Below, in pieces: positions 1 to 7,372 of a stretch of 64,000 nt of DNA. Within the stretch, counting starts at the first letter, position 1. Every line of letters starts with the position of its first letter. Source of the DNA: Owenweeksia sp965229445 (GTDB taxonomy: Bacteria > Bacteroidota > Bacteroidia > Flavobacteriales > Schleiferiaceae); contig OZ245876.1 of the NCBI GenBank assembly GCA_965229445.1, positions 1-64,000 of the forward strand. The letters run 5' to 3'. Below the pieces are notes generated by a model. It ran no database searches, was not told the origin of the DNA, and worked only from the letters and a program-made list of their open reading frames with translations. The position numbers were made by a program, and so were the translations under genes.

Positions 1-29
1 TCGAACCAAGGACCCTCTGATTAACAGTC
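1..29 (-). tRNA. tRNA-Asn 3' half, truncated by an IS element
   Basis: Read on the minus strand this is the anticodon arm from the GACTGTTAATC region, the variable region and the start of the T arm (GGTTCGA). It matches the intact tRNA-Asn(GTT) at 4045-4118 except for a few bases in the anticodon stem and variable region. The 5' half is missing because an IS3-family element begins at base 30, and it is not found beyond the other IS end. The 3' end lies left of the window, so the state of that end is unknown. Probably a dead gene copy. Confidence 0.65.
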
Positions 30-84
30 TGTAACCCTCCCAAAAACTCGGACTGGTTAAAACGATTAAATTTAACCAGTAATT

Positions 85-351
85 ATGAAGAAGTCGAGAT
101 TTACAGAAAGTCAAATTGTTCATGCGATTAAGCAGCAGGAGTCTGGTCGTAAGACAGAAGACATATGCCGGGAGTATGGCATATCCAAAGGCACCTTTTA
201 TCAATGGCGTAAGAAGTATGCAGGAATGGACTCCCTACAGTTAAAACGTCTGAAGGAGCTGGAAGAAGAAAATGGAAAGCTTAAGCAGATGTTTGCTGAT
301 GTGAGCTTGGATAATAAGATGCTCAAGGATGTCCTATCAAAAAAGTGGTAG
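85..351 (+). CDS. IS3-family transposase OrfA (helix-turn-helix)
   Basis: An 88-residue protein with the HTH_Tnp_1 pattern: an N-terminal FTESQIV helix, then GISKGTFYQWRKKY as the recognition helix near residues 33-46. A heptad-like leucine/glutamate coiled coil follows (residues 52-85) and ends in LSKKW, typical of IS407-type OrfA. It binds the IS ends and, by frameshifting, supplies the N-terminus of the OrfAB transposase. A slippery A_AAA_AAG heptamer lies at 339-345, just before the TAG stop, and the downstream frame is the -1 frame. It is intact and probably functional. Confidence 0.92.
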   Translation: MKKSRFTESQIVHAIKQQESGRKTEDICREYGISKGTFYQWRKKYAGMDSLQLKRLKELEEENGKLKQMFADVSLDNKMLKDVLSKKW

Positions 352-1232
352 GCACTGGTGAGCGTCAAAATGTGGCTACTTATCTGCGAGATTCTTATCA
401 GATAAGTATTACCAGAGCCTGCAGGGTTATTCGTTTCCCTAAGTCCATGTATTATTATCAGTCCGTTAAGGACGACTCAGAAGTGATGACCAAGCTTCTG
501 GAGATGGCTTCCTTGCGTCCTAGAGAAGGACAAGACAAGTTGTATCAACGCCTACGATTAGAAGGATATCCTTGGAATAAAAAGCGTGTGAGAAGAGTCT
601 ATCTAAAGCTAGGGTTAAACCTGCGTAGAAAGACCAAGAAGCGTATCCCTGCAAGGGTTAAGCATCCTTTGGTACAGATGGAACAACCCAACCAAACTTG
701 GTCAATGGACTTCATGAGTGATGCCTTGGAAAATGGCAGAAGAATTAGGGTTCTAAATGTGATCGATGACTTTAACCGTAAGACAATAGTTACCCAAGCA
801 GAGTTTACCTTCCCTGCGATAGAGGTGATTCAGGTATTAAGAAGATCCTTTGAAGAGTACGGAAAGCCTCAGAAAATAAGAGTGGACAATGGCCCTGAGT
901 TTACCTCATTGGAGTTTAGTGAATGGTGTAGATTACAACAAGTCAAGCTACAATATATACAACCAGGCAAACCCATGCAAAACGGCTATATCGAGCGATT
1001 TAACCGAACCTTTAGACAAGATGTCCTAGATGCCCACTTATTCTCAGGGATCGATCAAGTAAGAGCCTTAGCTGAACAATGGATTTATGATTATAACTTC
1101 TCTAGACCACATGAAGCTTTAGGAGGTATAACCCCGGTTCAAGCTGAAGCCAAGCTTTCATCAAAGCAAGCTTGCTTTGATGAAAGACCAGTGCCCTTTA
1201 AACAAAAGAAAGTACATTTAAACCCAGTCTGA
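345..1232 (+). CDS. IS3-family transposase OrfB (DDE integrase core)
   Basis: A 295-residue protein with an N-terminal HTH_21-like region and an rve integrase core. The catalytic triad is visible: Asp122 in WSMDFMSD, Asp181 in VDNGPEF and Glu217 in YIERFNR. The D-35-E spacing is the IS3-family standard. The listed GTG start at 345 overlaps orfA by 7 bases. In IS3 elements OrfB is normally made as an OrfAB fusion through -1 frameshifting, here at the A6G run. The reading frame is complete, so the element may still be mobile. Confidence 0.93.
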   Translation: MVGTGERQNVATYLRDSYQISITRACRVIRFPKSMYYYQSVKDDSEVMTKLLEMASLRPREGQDKLYQRLRLEGYPWNKKRVRRVYLKLGLNLRRKTKKRIPARVKHPLVQMEQPNQTWSMDFMSDALENGRRIRVLNVIDDFNRKTIVTQAEFTFPAIEVIQVLRRSFEEYGKPQKIRVDNGPEFTSLEFSEWCRLQQVKLQYIQPGKPMQNGYIERFNRTFRQDVLDAHLFSGIDQVRALAEQWIYDYNFSRPHEALGGITPVQAEAKLSSKQACFDERPVPFKQKKVHLNPV

Positions 1233-1328
1233 GAAAAGGGAGGGTTACAATTGGGAATAACAAATTGAAACAAATGATAAAAAAATCACTGTAATCTTTA
1301 ATAGGTATTTCATGTTTGGAGATTATGG

Positions 1329-1952
1329 TTAATACTCAACTAACAAATTCGCTGTATCATGTGCGTTACAGTAAATGGATACATTGAATTTTTCCTGCGC
1401 ACTTCCGTAATACTTATAGCAGTATAAAGTAGTTGTGTCATTTCCTAGAACCATGTCGGTAGTTGAGTAATCATCCTTCATGATACTGTAACCGGAGCTT
1501 GTTCCAAAAGGATTAATATTCAATAGATCGGCCCCTGAAGTGTCCAAAAATCTCACTTGAAGCCAGGCATGCCCCCACACTTCAATATTTTTCGTTTGAA
1601 CTTGGCAGGGTTGTATGTTTATATCTTCGATCCGCCCAATCCCTTCAAGAGAATTAAACGTGCTTTGAGAAAAAGCTTTAATCACATAGTTTTTATTGGC
1701 TAGTATTGATTGATAGGAGTAATTGCCATTTACATTTGATTTGGTACTATCTATTGGAGTGTAAATGGTATTGTGGACTGTCCTTTCTTTTTGAAATATT
1801 ACTACGTCAGCATTTGAAACAGCCTTACCACTATTGATCTCAAGAACTTTACCACTAACTATAGTTTCCTTTGAGTTCTTATTGCATGCTGATACATAGC
1901 AGGAAACAGATATTAATAACAAAGCACGACCAAAAAAATTAGTGAAATTCAT
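1329..1952 (-). CDS. Lipoprotein with CarboxypepD_reg-like beta domain, function unknown
   Basis: A 207-residue protein with a type II signal peptide; the lipobox is YVSAC with Cys23. Residues about 30-110 resemble the carboxypeptidase-regulatory/Cna-like beta-sandwich, with a VSGKVLEINSGKAVSNADV strand pattern and a following NGNYSY turn. The rest is a second beta-rich segment ending in YC..HDT....EY. I do not recognise a function. It stands alone between two IS elements in AT-rich DNA. A decayed paralogue of its C-terminus lies in the opposite orientation at 2045-2263. Surface or periplasmic anchoring is inferred from the lipobox. Confidence 0.72.
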   Translation of the reverse strand: MNFTNFFGRALLLISVSCYVSACNKNSKETIVSGKVLEINSGKAVSNADVVIFQKERTVHNTIYTPIDSTKSNVNGNYSYQSILANKNYVIKAFSQSTFNSLEGIGRIEDINIQPCQVQTKNIEVWGHAWLQVRFLDTSGADLLNINPFGTSSGYSIMKDDYSTTDMVLGNDTTTLYCYKYYGSAQEKFNVSIYCNAHDTANLLVEY

Positions 1953-2044
1953 AATTATGAATCAATGCCGACAAAGAAATAATATCCTTAAGTTGTACAA
2001 TATAGCGATTTGTAGATTTGTAATTGATCTATACAGTACATTAA

Positions 2045-2263
2045 TTACAGAGGTGTAATGCATATTCTAGCATCAATGTCAACAGGCTTTTTGGCGAGTC
2101 CAACGGATACATTGTATCAACAGACGATTCAACAATTGTCGGTCTCGTTAAGGGCAATACACAGACCGAGTTTAACTATTTCCTTTATCCTGAGGACATC
2201 CATAAGGTAAAAGAGGTATACTGTCAGGGGCTTGATACAACATATATTGAAATACATTATTAA
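2045..2263 (+). pseudogene. 3' remnant of a paralogue of the 1329-1952 lipoprotein
   Basis: This frame is open from a stop at 2042-2044 to TAA at 2261-2263 but has no usable start. Its translation aligns with the C-terminus of the lipoprotein at 1329-1952. GESNGY then DDSTIVGLVKGN matches GTSSGY then DDYSTTDMVLGN. The last 15 residues share the spacing Y-C-x3-DT-x6-Y (VYCQGLDTTYIEIHY against IYCNAHDTANLLVEY). The 5' part has been lost. Another frame starting ATG at 2058 is also open for 54 codons but has no such similarity. The TAA stop overlaps the 9-bp IS4 target duplication. Confidence 0.6.
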
Positions 2264-2271
2264 CCAACTGG

Positions 2272-3635
2272 CACAGCTGTCCAAAACGTTTTCGCCAGGA
2301 CATAGTCATTCCTGTGAGCCAGCTATTTAGCTGACTCAAATCTACGTTTTTGAGAAACTACCCCCTTGATTTAGAAAGCTAATTGCGTTTGCCAGTCATT
2401 AGGAGGTGGCTTTGCCTTTTCAAAGGGCTCGTTCAGCCACTCAAACAGATCGATTTTCACAAAAGCTGCCAGCCGGATAAAGGTGACCAGGTTGGACAGA
2501 TGCCACTTGTAAGCGGCCTTGGCCTTCAGGTACCGCAGTAGAATAAAGCATATCAGAGCGCTCCATATCTGGATCATCACCGCATTGGGGCTAGTGCCTA
2601 TAAAGGATTTAATCTTCAGATTCTGTTTAATGAACTTGAAAAACACCTCGATCTGCCAGCGCTCCTTGTAGGCCAAGGCAATATCGGCAGCTGTCCAAAT
2701 GAAGTTATTAGTCAAAAACTCAAACTCCTGCTGCTGCTCCGTATCGTAATACCAGACCAACCGCAGCTGTCCAAGTCCTGCTTTGCGGGCTTTTGGGTTG
2801 TGTATATCAACCACATAATCTCCTAGCACAACATCTTTGTCTTTGGGGCGGATCTCTCTTTCTTCCGATATGCGGTAATCGAGGTTGGATTTGGTGCGCG
2901 TAATGAAAAATACCCCATAGCTGTCCAACTCCTTAAACCACTTAAAATCATAGTAGCCCCGGTCAAATACCAATACACTTCCCTTGGGATAGGTATGCTG
3001 GCGGGCCACGGTCACTTCGTGGGTTTTGGCATCGGTAACATGGCAAAACACCGGTAGCAACCCATCATAATCCAGGATAGTGTGCAGCTTGAGCCCCTCT
3101 TTGCGCTTGCGGTAAGTGGCCCAGTCAAACAGGCTAAGGCATAGCGGGATCACCGAGGCATCCATCAGGAACACTTTTCTTTTAATATTGAGCAGAGCAC
3201 TTCGTCCGGGCATTCCTTTTACCTGCAGGTGTTCTAATACCTCAAAGTAGTAATCGCGAAAAAGCTCCCAGTTGCGATGTTTATTGATATACGATACGCT
3301 GCTCTTACTGGGGACAGCTTCCATCCCCAGGTGAACCCGGTTACCGGTAATGGAACGCAGACCCGTGGAAATATCTAGCACTGAATCGGCTCCTGCAAGT
3401 TGACAAAAAGCCATGGAAACCAAGTGATCCCAGCTACTGATACCTTTGTTGTGCTTGTCTGTTTGATGATGGCAAACCAGTTTTTTGAAAGAATCGCGGG
3501 GCAGAAGCTGGATAACTTGACCGAGTAATGTAATTTGGCTCATGGAGCGGGATTTTGATGATTTAGACACCACCAAATACAGCCTTCGGGCACCGCTCCT
3601 TTTTTAGGTCTCAAAATTTATTTTGGACAGGTGTG
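2272..3635 (-). mobile_element. IS4-family insertion sequence with 9-bp target duplication
   Basis: The left end CACAGCTGTCCAAAA and the reverse complement of the right end, CACACCTGTCCAAAA, differ at one base. They are flanked by the direct repeat ACCAACTGG at 2263-2271 and 3636-3644. The 1364-bp element contains one transposase gene on the minus strand. Intact inverted repeats, target duplication and transposase suggest a fairly recent insertion. It landed immediately 3' of the stop codon of the lipoprotein remnant. Confidence 0.93.
2371..3543 (-). CDS. IS4-family DDE transposase
   Basis: A 390-residue transposase from the ATG at 3541-3543; an in-frame TTG 11 codons upstream is less likely. 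It has a DUF4372-like N-terminal region followed by the DDE_Tnp_1 fold. The first catalytic Asp is in FLMDASV and the second in VFDRGYYDF. The IS4 signature Y-x2-R-x3-E-x6-K is met exactly in the segment starting YKERWQIE and ending FIK. It catalyses cut-and-paste transposition of the element whose ends enclose it. No frameshift or internal stop is seen, so it may be active. Confidence 0.93.
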   Translation of the reverse strand: MSQITLLGQVIQLLPRDSFKKLVCHHQTDKHNKGISSWDHLVSMAFCQLAGADSVLDISTGLRSITGNRVHLGMEAVPSKSSVSYINKHRNWELFRDYYFEVLEHLQVKGMPGRSALLNIKRKVFLMDASVIPLCLSLFDWATYRKRKEGLKLHTILDYDGLLPVFCHVTDAKTHEVTVARQHTYPKGSVLVFDRGYYDFKWFKELDSYGVFFITRTKSNLDYRISEEREIRPKDKDVVLGDYVVDIHNPKARKAGLGQLRLVWYYDTEQQQEFEFLTNNFIWTAADIALAYKERWQIEVFFKFIKQNLKIKSFIGTSPNAVMIQIWSALICFILLRYLKAKAAYKWHLSNLVTFIRLAAFVKIDLFEWLNEPFEKAKPPPNDWQTQLAF

Positions 3636-3879
3636 ACCAACTGGATATTCCATTCTCGATGTACCGCTATTTCAGGTTATTGCAAAACCCTGGGAATCAT
3701 CAAGGTACAGAGGGAGCCGCTACTTTGGTGATGTGATTTTTGTGCAAACAAAAAAAAGAGCCAGCTTGCATCTCAACTAACTCCTTCATTTTCAGGCTCC
3801 CCCTCCCTGCCTGGCGGTCGGCAAGCTCGGGATAAACTTCCTACCTGTGGCAGGTAAACTCGCCCTAACATACTAAATG

Positions 3880-3907
3880 AAAAAAGCCCGGTTTTCACCA
3901 GGCTTTT
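3880..3907 (-). terminator. Rho-independent terminator hairpin, first copy
   Basis: An A-run is followed by AGCCCGG, a six-base loop, CCAGGCT and a T-run, so the hairpin could act on either strand. It is the duplicate of the hairpin at 4013-4040. With no tRNA gene directly beside it, it is probably a leftover of the duplication. Confidence 0.6.
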
Positions 3908-4012
3908 AAGGCTCCTCCTCCCTGCCTGCCGAAGGCAGGTTGGGCTCCCCTCGGCAAGTTCGGGATAAACTTCCTACCTGTGGCAGGTAAACTCGCCCTA
4001 ACATACTAAATG

Positions 4013-4040
4013 AAAAAAGCCCGGTTTTCACCAGGCTTTT
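4013..4040 (-). terminator. Rho-independent terminator after tRNA-Asn
   Basis: On the minus strand the sequence AGCCTGG, loop, CCGGGCT is followed by a T-run. It starts four bases past the tRNA 3' end at 4045, so it very probably ends the tRNA transcript. The stem has one mismatch. Confidence 0.75.
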
Positions 4041-4044
4041 AAGG

Positions 4045-4118
4045 CTCCCCCTCTTGGGCTCGAACCAAGGACCTATTGATTAACAGTCAACCGCTCTAAC
4101 CAACTGAGCTAAGGGGGA
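4045..4118 (-). tRNA. tRNA-Asn (anticodon GTT)
   Basis: A complete 74-nt cloverleaf on the minus strand. The acceptor stem TCCCCCT pairs with AGGGGGA, with discriminator G at 4045. The D stem is GCTC/GAGC. The anticodon loop CTGTTAA (4080-4086) puts GTT at 4082-4084, and the T arm carries GGTTCGAGCC. The full CCA end is not encoded. It is followed by a terminator hairpin and preceded by a tandem 108-bp duplication that starts exactly at its 5' end. Confidence 0.96.
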
Positions 4119-4333
4119 TTGTTATATTTAACTAAGCTTACTCATTTTTATGTCCTACTATCTACTTGCCGGGTTTCGGTAAAGCTCAGTTCTGAGCCCT
4201 GCCTGCCGGCAGGCAGGTAAGGAGGATTATTATATTTAACTAAGCTTACTCATTTTTATGTCCTACTATCTACTTGCCGGGTTTCGGTAAAGCTCAGTTC
4301 TGAGCCCTGCCTGCCGGCAGGCAGGTAAGGAGG
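4118..4333. repeat. 108-bp tandem duplication with REP-like palindrome
   Basis: Bases 4118-4225 and 4226-4333 are two head-to-tail copies, differing visibly only near the start (GTTATA against ATTATA). Each ends with a perfect 20-base palindrome, CCTGCCTGCC followed by its reverse complement GGCAGGCAGG, at 4198-4217 and 4306-4325. Degenerate versions of the same palindrome occur at about 3805-3833 and 3921-3945. The first copy begins at the 5' end of tRNA-Asn, so the tRNA's upstream (promoter) region has been duplicated. Confidence 0.92.
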
Positions 4334-4446
4334 ATTATTCTGCTTAAAGATATCACGATACCCTTAAACCCCTCAAAAAGGGGCTGCAATATTAGCACCT
4401 TTAAGCAAATTACACAATATTTGCCGCAAAATTTAAACACGGGAAA

Positions 4447-5376
4447 ATGAGTTTACTAATCGTTGGTACGGTTGCATATGATGAGTTGATTACACCCTTC
4501 GGTGAATCTGGTAAAATCCTTGGTGGTTCCGCCACCTATGCTTCCTATGCTGCCACGAACTTTATTGATTCTGTGGGTATCGTTTCTGTGGTTGGCGATG
4601 ACTTCCCCAAAGATCAGTTAGAGCAATTTGTTCAATCCGGTATCCAAACGGAAGGAATTGAAATTGTAGAAGGCGGGAAAACCTTTTTCTGGAAAGGCAA
4701 ATACCACAATGATATGAACTCCCGTGATACTTTAGATACACAGCTCAATGTACTGGCGGATTTTAATCCTAAGGTTCCCGAAAGCATGAAGGAAGCTGAA
4801 TATTTGATGCTGGGAAACCTTACACCAGCAGTACAACTTAGTGTTTTACAACAGATGAATAAGCGTCCAAAACTGGTGCTCCTGGACACTATGAATTTTT
4901 GGATGGAGAGCAGCCTTCCTGAATTAAAAGAAGTGCTCAAAGAAATTGATGTGTTAGCCATTAACGATGAAGAAGCTCGTCAACTAAGCGGCGAATACTC
5001 CTTGGTTAAAGCTGCTTCAAAAATTCTTGACATGGGCCCCAGGTACCTGGTGATTAAGAAAGGAGAGCACGGCGCTTTGTTATTTGACCGCAACGAGGTG
5101 TTTTTTGCCCCCGCCTTACCACTGGAAGAAGTATTTGACCCCACCGGCGCCGGAGACACCTTTGCCGGAGGCTTTATGGGGTACATTGCCCATACGGAAG
5201 AAACCGACTTCGAAAACATGAAAAGAGCTGTCATTTACGGTTCTGCCCTGGCCTCCTTCTGTGTGGAAAAATTCGGAACCGAGAGAATTGCAGGTATCAG
5301 TCGCAGTGAAATGCACGAAAGAGTGATGGAATTCATTGGGTTAACCCAGTTTGAGATCACTCTAGCAGGCTCATAG
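4447..5376 (+). CDS. PfkB-family carbohydrate kinase
   Basis: A 309-residue cytoplasmic kinase of the ribokinase/PfkB fold that should phosphorylate a sugar or nucleoside with ATP. The N-terminal PfkB motif lies around residues 24-40 (ILGGSATYASYAA). The C-terminal signature DPTGAGDTFAGGF is at 231-243, where the Asp of GAGD is the catalytic base. It starts at ATG with no neighbour close enough for an operon. The substrate cannot be read from the sequence; ribokinase-like, adenosine-kinase-like and fructokinase-like members share these motifs. A small CCCC/GGGG hairpin lies upstream at 4369-4383. Confidence 0.9.
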   Translation: MSLLIVGTVAYDELITPFGESGKILGGSATYASYAATNFIDSVGIVSVVGDDFPKDQLEQFVQSGIQTEGIEIVEGGKTFFWKGKYHNDMNSRDTLDTQLNVLADFNPKVPESMKEAEYLMLGNLTPAVQLSVLQQMNKRPKLVLLDTMNFWMESSLPELKEVLKEIDVLAINDEEARQLSGEYSLVKAASKILDMGPRYLVIKKGEHGALLFDRNEVFFAPALPLEEVFDPTGAGDTFAGGFMGYIAHTEETDFENMKRAVIYGSALASFCVEKFGTERIAGISRSEMHERVMEFIGLTQFEITLAGS

Positions 5377-5425
5377 ATTGCATATTCTGGCGTACTTCCA
5401 CGAAAATCGTTAAATAATTCAAATC

Positions 5426-5443
5426 TTACCCAACCTTGGGTAA
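5426..5443. promoter_or_regulatory. Perfect palindrome upstream of the ECF sigma gene
   Basis: TTACCCAA-CC-TTGGGTAA is an 18-base perfect inverted repeat with a 2-base centre. It lies 130 bp before the start of the sigma factor gene and 50 bp after the kinase stop. Its symmetry suits a dimeric regulator. There is no T-run, so it is not a terminator. Which protein binds it is unknown. Confidence 0.4.
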
Positions 5444-5573
5444 AGCTTGTGCGTTTTCCCCATGTAAGCTAGCCTGTGCGCGATTTTCCTAAATCTGAAC
5501 ATCCTTGGTTAAATTGTTCAGACCATCCGGGAAAGCTGATTTTCGGTAAATTAGTTTTCTCCGTATTAGAAGC

Positions 5574-6134
5574 ATGCCTATAGACAAGGAACTTTTAAAA
5601 GCCTGCTTGCAGGAAGAAAGAAGGGCGCAGTTTGAGCTTTACAAACAGTGCTACGGTATTCTGATGTCAGTATGTATCCGCTATGAACGCAACAAAGAGG
5701 ATGCGGAATTCATGCTTAACAAAGTCTTTCACAAGATCCTCACAAATCTGGATCGTTATGATCAAAAAGCGCCATTTGATGCGTGGATCAGAAGGATTGC
5801 CATAAACACGCAAATAGACGAATACCGCAAGAATCGCCGTAGCAAATTAGATTTTCATGAAGAGCCCATGGACGTTGCACCCTTGCATGTTATGGACTAT
5901 AATGAAGCAGAGAAGCGCTTTGACGAGGAAGAACTTCTATTAATGATAAGGCAGTTGCCTCCGATGAGCCAAAAGGTATTTAACCTCTACGTAATTGATG
6001 GCTACAACCACAAGGAGATTGGGGTGCAGCTGGAAATTAGCGAAGGAACCAGTAAATGGCATTTGAGCAGCGCAAGGAAGAAGCTCAAAACTATGCTGAG
6101 AAAACTGAGGAATAATGTGGCGGTTTTTCTATGA
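5574..6134 (+). CDS. ECF-type RNA polymerase sigma factor
   Basis: A 186-residue sigma-70 family protein of the extracytoplasmic-function class. Region 2 spans about residues 25-90, with the DAEFMLNKVFHKI and FDAWIRRIAIN segments that bind core polymerase and the -10 element. Region 4 spans about 125-175, with the LPPMSQKVFNLYVIDGYNHKEIG helix-turn-helix. There is no region 3, as usual for ECF factors. Its stop overlaps the next start (ATGA at 6131-6134), so it is translationally coupled to a membrane protein that may regulate it. The target regulon is unknown. Confidence 0.93.
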   Translation: MPIDKELLKACLQEERRAQFELYKQCYGILMSVCIRYERNKEDAEFMLNKVFHKILTNLDRYDQKAPFDAWIRRIAINTQIDEYRKNRRSKLDFHEEPMDVAPLHVMDYNEAEKRFDEEELLLMIRQLPPMSQKVFNLYVIDGYNHKEIGVQLEISEGTSKWHLSSARKKLKTMLRKLRNNVAVFL

Positions 6135-7372
6135 CGGAACAAGAGCTTGAAAAATTATTTAAATCTAAACTGGCCTCTGGCAACTACCAGTACAACCCGG
6201 CTGCATGGCATGCTATGGAGAACATACTGGATCAAAATGCCAGTAGGGGTGGCTGGTATTTCTGGCGATCTGCTGCCGCCATACTGGCTTTTGCCTTCCT
6301 GCTTGGTGCCATAAACTTTTGGCAAACCAGTCAGATGCCTCCAGCAACTACTGAGCAAAATGCCTTAAGTCCTCAATTGGCCTCAGATCAGGATCCCATT
6401 AAACCAAAAGGGCTAAATGCCAGGGATCACTCCGAATTAAATGCTCAGATACAAACGGATATCGAGCAGTCTGAAGGCTCAATAGCAAATGCACCTACAC
6501 CGACCAACCCAGAAATAGCGGTGCCCGCCAGGGACAAGCGGTCTGAAAATGCAACGAACAAGCTGGCAAATTCATATGCCAACAACCCATCAGACGTGAA
6601 ATCAGCGGTTATTGCCATGGGGATTAATGAGCAAAACCTAATTAGCTTAATGGATTCCGATAAGGCAACTGCCCTCCTCAATTTACAGTCTAAAGACATT
6701 TCTTATACTCCATCTATCCCATCAGGTACATTAGAATTAGATCACATTCCCAATCTGGTTCCCAGAAAGTATGCCCGACAGGGCGTTTTTATAAAGGGGG
6801 GCACCCTGTTAAATGAGGCCTATCACGATAGCCGTATGGGCGTGGGTTTTCACCTGGGAATTGAATATCATTTGGGTCTGGCCAAAAACCTTGATCTCAG
6901 TGCAGGCCTGAACTATAGCCGAATTAACAAAGTTGGCATTCACCAACAGTTTGACAGTACTTTCTATCATTTCTCAAGCGAAAGAATAGAGACGGAAATA
7001 ACGGGTCAGCAACTTTCTTATCTGGAAATGCCTTTGACCTTGAACTGGTGTGTTCTCTCAAGACATCAGTTTGGAGCCGGTGCTTACGCATCCCTGTTAT
7101 TGAGTGTTTCCGAAGAAATTGAGACGAGGCATTACAATCAAAATGGTGAAGTGGCGGTAGAGCAAGACAATGAGCAGGGAAGATTGTACCCCTATGAAAC
7201 TTACGACTTTGGCCTGGCGTTCAGCTATTTCTATAGGCTTGACCCCCAATGGGAAATAGGGGTGGAATTTAGGCGAGGCCTAACAGACATTACCAAAGAT
7301 ACGGAGAGCGTATATGTGGCCAATCATCAAAACCTGAATACCCGACTCTCTCTACGTTACCGAATTTTATGA
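6131..7372 (+). CDS. Inner-membrane anchored outer-membrane beta-barrel protein coupled to ECF sigma
   Basis: A 413-residue protein in three parts. A cytoplasmic N-terminus of about 42 residues (EQELEKLFKSKL, then AWHAMENIL) is followed by a transmembrane helix at about residues 43-64 (WRSAAAILAFAFLLGAINFW). A polar linker leads to a C-terminal beta-barrel of the PorT/OMP_b-brl_2 kind from about residue 215, with alternating aromatic strands ending in LSLRYRIL. The short cytoplasmic segment is where an anti-sigma function would sit, but no classical zinc anti-sigma (HxxxCxxC) motif is seen. It overlaps the sigma gene and the next gene by 4 bp each. The anti-sigma role is inferred from position only. 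Confidence 0.8.
   Translation: MTEQELEKLFKSKLASGNYQYNPAAWHAMENILDQNASRGGWYFWRSAAAILAFAFLLGAINFWQTSQMPPATTEQNALSPQLASDQDPIKPKGLNARDHSELNAQIQTDIEQSEGSIANAPTPTNPEIAVPARDKRSENATNKLANSYANNPSDVKSAVIAMGINEQNLISLMDSDKATALLNLQSKDISYTPSIPSGTLELDHIPNLVPRKYARQGVFIKGGTLLNEAYHDSRMGVGFHLGIEYHLGLAKNLDLSAGLNYSRINKVGIHQQFDSTFYHFSSERIETEITGQQLSYLEMPLTLNWCVLSRHQFGAGAYASLLLSVSEEIETRHYNQNGEVAVEQDNEQGRLYPYETYDFGLAFSYFYRLDPQWEIGVEFRRGLTDITKDTESVYVANHQNLNTRLSLRYRIL

Larger units (their letters stand above)
30..1249 (+). mobile_element. IS3-family insertion sequence (IS407-like subgroup)
   Basis: The ends are inverted repeats: the left end reads TGTAACCCTCCC and continues to ACTGG, and the right end is its reverse complement (CCAGT ... 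GGGAGGGTTACA). Between them lie overlapping orfA and orfB, the normal IS3-family layout, giving an element of 1220 bp. The flanking bases (AGTC on the left, ATTG on the right) do not form a target duplication, and the interrupted tRNA does not continue on the right. This suggests recombination or deletion after insertion. Confidence 0.9.
3818..4048. repeat. 98-bp direct repeat in two copies beside tRNA-Asn
   Basis: Bases 3818-3915 and 3951-4048 are nearly identical 98-bp blocks (one visible base change near the start). They begin TCGGCAAG, contain CTACCTGTGGCAGGTAA and a terminator hairpin, and end AAGGCTCC. The short spacer holds another imperfect palindrome of the CCTGCCTGCC type. The copy next to the tRNA ends inside the tRNA acceptor stem, so the repeat carries the tRNA's 3' flank. 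This is consistent with a former tandem array of tRNA-Asn units from which a gene copy was lost (inference). Confidence 0.9.

Noticed and set aside
2058..2222. A 54-codon ATG frame overlapping the lipoprotein remnant
   Set aside because: The other frame matches the paralogue at 1329-1952, so this one is most likely accidental.
3643..3780. Open frame of 45 codons after the IS4 target duplication, in the same frame as the lipoprotein remnant
   Set aside because: It has no start codon, no motif and no link to the lipoprotein family, and an open run of this length is not unusual by chance.
4118..4333. Tandem repeats considered as a CRISPR array
   Set aside because: Only two 108-bp head-to-tail units with no alternating spacers and no cas genes in the window.
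4369..4383. CCCC-TCAAAAA-GGGG hairpin before the sugar kinase
   Set aside because: No T-run follows on either strand at a useful distance and the stem is only 4 bp; not called as a terminator.
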